This document shows, one piece after another, positions 60,312 through 64,000 of a stretch of 64,000 nucleotides of DNA. Source of the DNA: Hymenobacter artigasi (GTDB lineage Bacteria > Bacteroidota > Bacteroidia > Cytophagales > Hymenobacteraceae); NCBI RefSeq assembly GCF_012275535.1, contig NZ_JAAVTK010000013.1, positions 62,001 through 126,000 on the forward strand, given 5' to 3'. The notes beneath the pieces were generated by a model that worked only from the letters and a program-made list of their open reading frames with translations, was not told the origin of the DNA and did no database searches. How positions within the stretch are numbered: position 1 is the first letter of the stretch; every line of letters begins with the position of its first letter. Position numbers and translations under genes: made by a program.

Positions 60312-60335
60312 CCCCTGAACCCAACTATTCCCGAC

Positions 60336-61220
60336 ATGACCGATACCACCGCCAAGACCGTCGAAAAACCTGAAAAGACGAACGAGGAGCTCAAGGAAAT
60401 TGCCACCCAGGTGCGCCGCGACATCGTGCGCATGGTGCACGCCGTGAACTCGGGCCACCCCGGCGGCTCGCTCGGCATCACCGATTTGCTGGTGGCGCTC
60501 TACTTCAAGGTGATGAAGCACCACCCCGAGCCCTTTGACATGGACGGCAAGGACCAGGACCTGTTCTTCCTGTCTAACGGCCACACCTCGGCCACCATGT
60601 ACTCGTGTTTGGCCCGCTCCGGCTACTTCCCCGTCAGCGAGCTGAGCACGTTCCGCAAGCTCAATTCGCGCCTCCAAGGCCACCCCACTACCCACGAAGG
60701 CCTGCCGGGCGTGCGCGTGGCCTCGGGCTCGCTGGGCCAGGGCCTGAGCGTGGCCTGCGGCGCGGCCCAGGCCAAAAAGATGAACGGCGACAAGCAGCGC
60801 GTGTTCGTGCTCATGGGCGACGGCGAACTGGAAGAAGGCCAGAACTGGGAAGCGGCGCTCTACGCCAGCCACCACAAAATCGACAACCTGATTGGCATCG
60901 TGGACCGCAACGGCCAGCAGATTGACGGCTCGACCGACGAAATCGGCGGCCTCGGCGACATTGGGGCGAAGTTCAAAGCCTTCGGCTGGCACGTCATCGA
61001 AGGCGACGGCAACCACTTCGATGCCCTCATCACCCTGCTCGAAAACTGCGTAGCCGCCACTGGAAAGGCCCGGCCCGTCATGTTCGTCATGGACACGAAA
61101 ATGGGCTTCGGCGTTGACTTTATGATGGACGGCCACAAGTGGCATGGCGTGGCACCGAACGATGCCCAGCTGGCCACCGCGCTCGATGAGCTGAAAACCG
61201 GGACGGAAGGCGACTACTAG
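60336..61220 (+). CDS. Transketolase, N-terminal (thiamine-diphosphate) subunit
   Basis: A 294-residue split-type transketolase subunit of the pentose phosphate pathway. MVHAVNSGHPGGSLGITDLLVAL, FFLSNGHTSATMY, and the ThDP/Mg motif VLMGDGELEEGQNWEAA followed by DRNGQQIDG are present; GHKWHGVAPND ends the domain. The partner C-terminal subunit begins at 63357, 2.1 kb downstream on the same strand. Normally the two halves are adjacent; here a vWA protein gene and a nuclease element lie between them. Confidence 0.95.
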   Translation: MTDTTAKTVEKPEKTNEELKEIATQVRRDIVRMVHAVNSGHPGGSLGITDLLVALYFKVMKHHPEPFDMDGKDQDLFFLSNGHTSATMYSCLARSGYFPVSELSTFRKLNSRLQGHPTTHEGLPGVRVASGSLGQGLSVACGAAQAKKMNGDKQRVFVLMGDGELEEGQNWEAALYASHHKIDNLIGIVDRNGQQIDGSTDEIGGLGDIGAKFKAFGWHVIEGDGNHFDALITLLENCVAATGKARPVMFVMDTKMGFGVDFMMDGHKWHGVAPNDAQLATALDELKTGTEGDY

Positions 61221-61246
61221 GCATGTGGTATTCGGCGCGGCGTCAA

Positions 61247-61372
61247 CCTCACCCCCTGACCCCCTCTCCAAAAAAGAGGGGGCACCGGCTCGTGATGGTG
61301 ATTCCTCAGCCGGAATTAATAGGAGCATTTCCGGTGCCCCCTCTTTTTTGGAGAGGGGGTCAGGGGGTGAGG
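61247..61372. repeat. C-rich hairpin repeat overlapping the vWA gene start
   Basis: CCTCACCCCCTGACCCCCTC onward (61247-61288) is inverted at 61331-61372, 42-bp near-perfect arms, each with a CCCTCT/AGAGGG mini-hairpin around AAAAAA. The GTG at 61367, the likely start of the downstream vWA gene, lies inside the right arm. Confidence 0.9.
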
Positions 61373-62764
61373 TGGACGGGGAGGGCGCTATTTTTTTTGC
61401 TGGCACTGCTGATTTTTAACAGCACAACCCACGCCCAAAACGCTCCCGTCGAAAAGCCCAAAGTCACCCGCATTCTCTTCCTGCTCGATGCCTCGGGCTC
61501 GATGATGGCCCCCTGGGAGGGCCAGCCCCGCTGGGAAGTGGCCAAGCGCATGCTCAGCAAAATGGTCGACTCGCTCAACGCCTACCCCAACCTGGAGCTG
61601 GGCCTGCGCGTGTACGGCCACCAGTACCCGAACTCCGAGAAAAACTGCCAGGACTCCAAGCTGGAAGTGGCCTTCGCGCCGCGTAACGCCGCCGCCATCA
61701 AGAAGAAGCTGACGACCCTCAAGGCGCAGGGCAACACGCCCATCACGTATTCGCTGGAGCAGTCGGCCAACGATTTTCCCACTGATAAGTCCTCCCGCAA
61801 CGTGCTGCTGCTGATAACCGACGGCCTCGAATCGTGCAACCGCGACCCCTGCGCGGCTTCCATCGCCCTGCAGCGCAAGCACGTTTTCCTCAAGCCCTTC
61901 GTCATTGGCATTGGGGCCGAGCGCGATTTTGGCCAGCAGCTCGCCTGCCTCGGGCAGTACTACAACGCCGCCGAGGTCGCCACCTTTCGCACGGTGATGA
62001 ACGACGTAATTGCCAAAACGCTGAGCAAAACCACCGTCTCGGTGAATCTCACCGATGCCAACGGCAAGCCCGTGGAAAGCAACGTCAACATGACGTTCGT
62101 CAACAACGTGACCGAGCAGCCGGAGTACAACTATGTGCATTACCGCGACGCCCAGGGCAAGGCTGATGTCGTGGACATCGACGCCCTCCAGAGCTACGAC
62201 CTTGTGATAAACACCGTGCCGCCCGTGCGCCAGGCCAACATCCCCATCACCCCCGGCAAGGCCAACGTGCTCACCTACAAAACGTCCCAGGGCACCCTCT
62301 GGCTCCAGAATCCACCTCTCACACCCAACCCGTATGGTACCATCCGGGCAGTAGTGCGTAGTCCGGCGGGGACCACCGTCACGGCCGGCACCTTCGGCAC
62401 CCGCCAGAAGCTGCTGGCCGGCAACTACGAAGTGGAAGCGCTGACCCTGCCGCGCACCGTGCGCCGCATCACCATCAAGCAAGGCCAGGAATACGCTTTC
62501 ACCTACGATGCCCCCGGCACCCTCAATATTACCTCCGACCTGAAAGGCTACGGCAGCATCTACCAGCTGAATGACGATGAATCTCAAACCTGGATATATT
62601 CCTTGCCGGATGGCGGCAGCAGCAAAATCAACCTGCCCATGCAGCCGGGAGCCTACCGGCTGGTGTTCCGAACCAAAACCAGCATCGGCAGCAAGTTTAC
62701 TGATGTGCGCAATTTCAGTATTCGGAGCGGGCAGACGACATCAGTAGCCATTTTTGGGAAATGA
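61367..62764 (+). CDS. Exported vWA-domain protein
   Basis: About 465 residues from GTG 61367. Signal peptide RALFFLLALLIFNSTTHAQ; the vWA domain (about residues 30-200) has MIDAS FLLDASGSMMAPW, ITDGLESCNRDPC and the metal-binding Thr in NTPITYS. The remaining half is beta-rich, with SVNLTDANGKPVESNVNMTF and two further carboxypeptidase-regulatory-like stretches. An in-frame ATG at 61223, 2 bp after the transketolase stop, would add 48 residues encoded by the hairpin repeat and leave the signal peptide internal, so the GTG is preferred. Confidence 0.8.
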   Translation: MRWTGRALFFLLALLIFNSTTHAQNAPVEKPKVTRILFLLDASGSMMAPWEGQPRWEVAKRMLSKMVDSLNAYPNLELGLRVYGHQYPNSEKNCQDSKLEVAFAPRNAAAIKKKLTTLKAQGNTPITYSLEQSANDFPTDKSSRNVLLLITDGLESCNRDPCAASIALQRKHVFLKPFVIGIGAERDFGQQLACLGQYYNAAEVATFRTVMNDVIAKTLSKTTVSVNLTDANGKPVESNVNMTFVNNVTEQPEYNYVHYRDAQGKADVVDIDALQSYDLVINTVPPVRQANIPITPGKANVLTYKTSQGTLWLQNPPLTPNPYGTIRAVVRSPAGTTVTAGTFGTRQKLLAGNYEVEALTLPRTVRRITIKQGQEYAFTYDAPGTLNITSDLKGYGSIYQLNDDESQTWIYSLPDGGSSKINLPMQPGAYRLVFRTKTSIGSKFTDVRNFSIRSGQTTSVAIFGK

Positions 62765-62775
62765 CGTGAGAACGG

Positions 62776-63328
62776 AAACTCCCCTCCTTTTTTAAGGAGG
62801 GGACATTTTCACGCAGTGAAAATTGGGGTGGTTGCGTTCGTTGAACGATGCGCACCAAAAAACAAAGCCAAGTCGCCATGGACAACTACCACAACCTGTC
62901 GCAAAAAAAAGACGACCGCCGCACGCTCCGAAACATCCTCACCCCCGCCGAGGCAACCCTATGGAAATCCCTAAAAGGTGGCCAGCTAGCCGGCCGCAAG
63001 TTTCGCCGCCAGCACAGCGTTGGAGCCTATATTCTGGATTTCTATTGCCCCGAAGAAAGAATAGCCGTGGAGCTTGATGGTGCCGGCCACTACACTGCAG
63101 CGGGGAACCTGCACGACGCTGCCCGCACTGCCTACCTCAATACGCTTGGTATTCAGGTTGTCCGATTTGAGAATAAATTGATTTGGTCGGCCCTGGAAAC
63201 TGTATTGCAAGCCATTGTAAGTAAATTTCATACTGTTTGATTTTTTTGGTGCGAGTCGTTCAACGAACGCAACCACCCCAATTTTCACTGCGTGAAAATG
63301 TCCCCTCCTTAAAAAAGGAGGGGAGTTT
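62776..63328. mobile_element. 553-bp inverted-repeat element carrying a DUF559 nuclease
   Basis: The left arm (62776-62862) and right arm (63241-63328) are almost perfect inverted repeats of about 87 bp, differing at the GCAT/GAGT positions and in a few T-run bases. Each contains nested palindromes: CCCCTCC/GGAGGGG around a T/A run, ATTTTCAC/GTGAAAAT, and CGTTC/GAACG. The single ORF begins inside the left arm, and its stop ends at the base before the right arm. It sits between the vWA gene and the second transketolase subunit. No clear target-site duplication was found. Confidence 0.7.
62848..63240 (+). CDS. DUF559 / Vsr-like endonuclease domain protein
   Basis: A 130-residue small nuclease-fold protein. 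LTPAEATLWKSLKGGQLAGRKFRRQHSVG is the family's N-terminal segment; the PD-(D/E)XK-type core is YILDFYCPEERIAVELDGAGHY with Asp64, Glu75 and Asp77; GIQVVRFENKLIW completes it, as in very-short-patch-repair-like endonucleases. DUF559 proteins are widespread, their role unclear. The first five residues are encoded by the inverted-repeat arm; MDNYHNL (62878) is an alternative start. It is the only gene of the surrounding element. Confidence 0.85.
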   Translation: MRTKKQSQVAMDNYHNLSQKKDDRRTLRNILTPAEATLWKSLKGGQLAGRKFRRQHSVGAYILDFYCPEERIAVELDGAGHYTAAGNLHDAARTAYLNTLGIQVVRFENKLIWSALETVLQAIVSKFHTV

Positions 63329-63356
63329 GTTCTAACGAAACCTCCTTAATATACCC

Positions 63357-64000
63357 ATGAAAGACTTCCCCTACACCGAATCCAAAGACACCCGCAGCGG
63401 CTTCGGCGCTGGCCTGGCCGAGCTGGGCACCACCCACCCCAACGTAGTAGCCCTCTGCGCCGACCTCACCGGCTCGCTCAAGATGGACGCCTTCAAAAAG
63501 GCCTTTCCCGAGCGGTTTTTCCAGGTGGGCATTGCCGAGGCCAACATGATGGGCGTGGCCGCCGGCATGACCATTGGCGGCAAAATCCCCTTCACGGGCA
63601 CCTTCGCCAACTTCAGCACCGGCCGCGTGTATGACCAGATTCGTCAGAGCATTGCCTACTCCGGCAAGAACGTGAAAATCTGCGCCTCCCACGCCGGCCT
63701 CACGCTGGGTGAAGACGGCGCCACCCACCAGATTCTGGAAGACCTGGGCATGATGAAAATGCTGCCCGGCATGACCGTCATCAACCCCTGCGACTACAAC
63801 CAGACCAAAGCCGCTACCCTGGCCATTGCCGACTACGAAGGCCCGGTGTACCTGCGCTTCGGCCGCCCAGTGGTGCCCAACTTCACGCCCGCCGACCAGA
63901 AATTCGAAATCGGCAAAGCCTGGCTGATGAACGAAGGTGCTGATGTAAGCATCTTCGCCACCGGCCATCTCGTGTGGAAGGCCGTGCTAGCCGGCAAGCT
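63357..64000 (+). CDS. Transketolase, C-terminal subunit (partial at window edge)
   Basis: The frame stays open to the end of the window (215 residues visible). MKDFPYTESKDTRSGFGAGLAELG, VVALCADLTGSLKMDAFKKAFPERFFQVGIAEANMMGVAAGM, GRVYDQIRQSIAYSGKNVKICASHAGLTLGEDGATHQILEDLGMM are the transketolase pyrimidine-binding domain, including the catalytic Glu in GIAEANM. It is the partner of the N-terminal subunit at 60336. Its start lies 28 bp after the right arm of the nuclease element, so its normal leader may be replaced. Confidence 0.95.
   Translation, partial: MKDFPYTESKDTRSGFGAGLAELGTTHPNVVALCADLTGSLKMDAFKKAFPERFFQVGIAEANMMGVAAGMTIGGKIPFTGTFANFSTGRVYDQIRQSIAYSGKNVKICASHAGLTLGEDGATHQILEDLGMMKMLPGMTVINPCDYNQTKAATLAIADYEGPVYLRFGRPVVPNFTPADQKFEIGKAWLMNEGADVSIFATGHLVWKAVLAGK

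Overview
The window comes from a high-GC member of the Bacteroidota, most likely Hymenobacter or a close relative in the Cytophagales. Supporting signs are type IX secretion (T9SS) C-terminal domains on four secreted proteins, TonB-dependent receptors with CarboxypepD_reg-like domains, a DUF4270 lipoprotein, promoters of the TTTG/TANNTTTG type, a transketolase split into two subunits, and the Bacteroidota-style arginine cluster. No canonical tRNA, rRNA, CRISPR array or prophage was seen.

Layout. 1-8.6 kb holds arginine biosynthesis as two divergent arms: GNAT-argG-argC-argD-carA on the minus strand and argB-argE-argH on the plus strand. 8.7-24.5 kb is an envelope and secretion region: a beta-barrel protein with a DM13 lipoprotein, a TonB receptor, T9SS proteins, Kelch/DUF4270 lipoproteins, a lone RecE-like nuclease, and a TetR regulator with a hydrolase and a monooxygenase. 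24.5-26.6 kb has a J-domain protein and a histone-deacetylase-family enzyme. 26.8-31.4 kb holds the most interesting locus: a Ro60/TROVE protein, at least four consecutive Y-RNA-like genes and the RNA ligase RtcB. One of these RNAs contains a circularly permuted tRNA-like domain. 31.4-45 kb is mixed housekeeping and metabolism (MOSC, M48 protease, PhzF, Fpg/Nei, SDR, SBF transporter, dienelactone hydrolase, luciferase-like oxidoreductase), with one AT-rich islet carrying an orphan cyclase-like gene. 45.2-49.1 kb is an iron-uptake pair (ferric siderophore receptor and PepSY membrane protein) behind two Fur-like boxes. 50.4-64 kb carries TSUP, DnaB, Mpl, an M48 protease, a fumarylacetoacetase-family enzyme, an M23 peptidase, a Bcp peroxidase and the two transketolase halves. 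Those halves are separated by a vWA protein and a compact nuclease element.

A striking genome-scale feature is the number of roughly 75-160 bp hairpin repeats between genes, in several families (TCATnCTGAGC-, C-rich CACCCC-, GGTAAGCTTTAGC- and others). Several overlap or supply apparent start codons. The 553-bp element at 62776-63328 has the same architecture (near-perfect long inverted repeats with internal palindromes) but carries one DUF559 nuclease gene. It is a candidate autonomous relative of such repeats.

The Ro60/Y RNA/RtcB locus probably acts in RNA quality control or repair: Ro60 would bind the Y RNAs, and RtcB would ligate broken RNA. Two short ORF-plus-terminator units lie just upstream and may belong to the same system.
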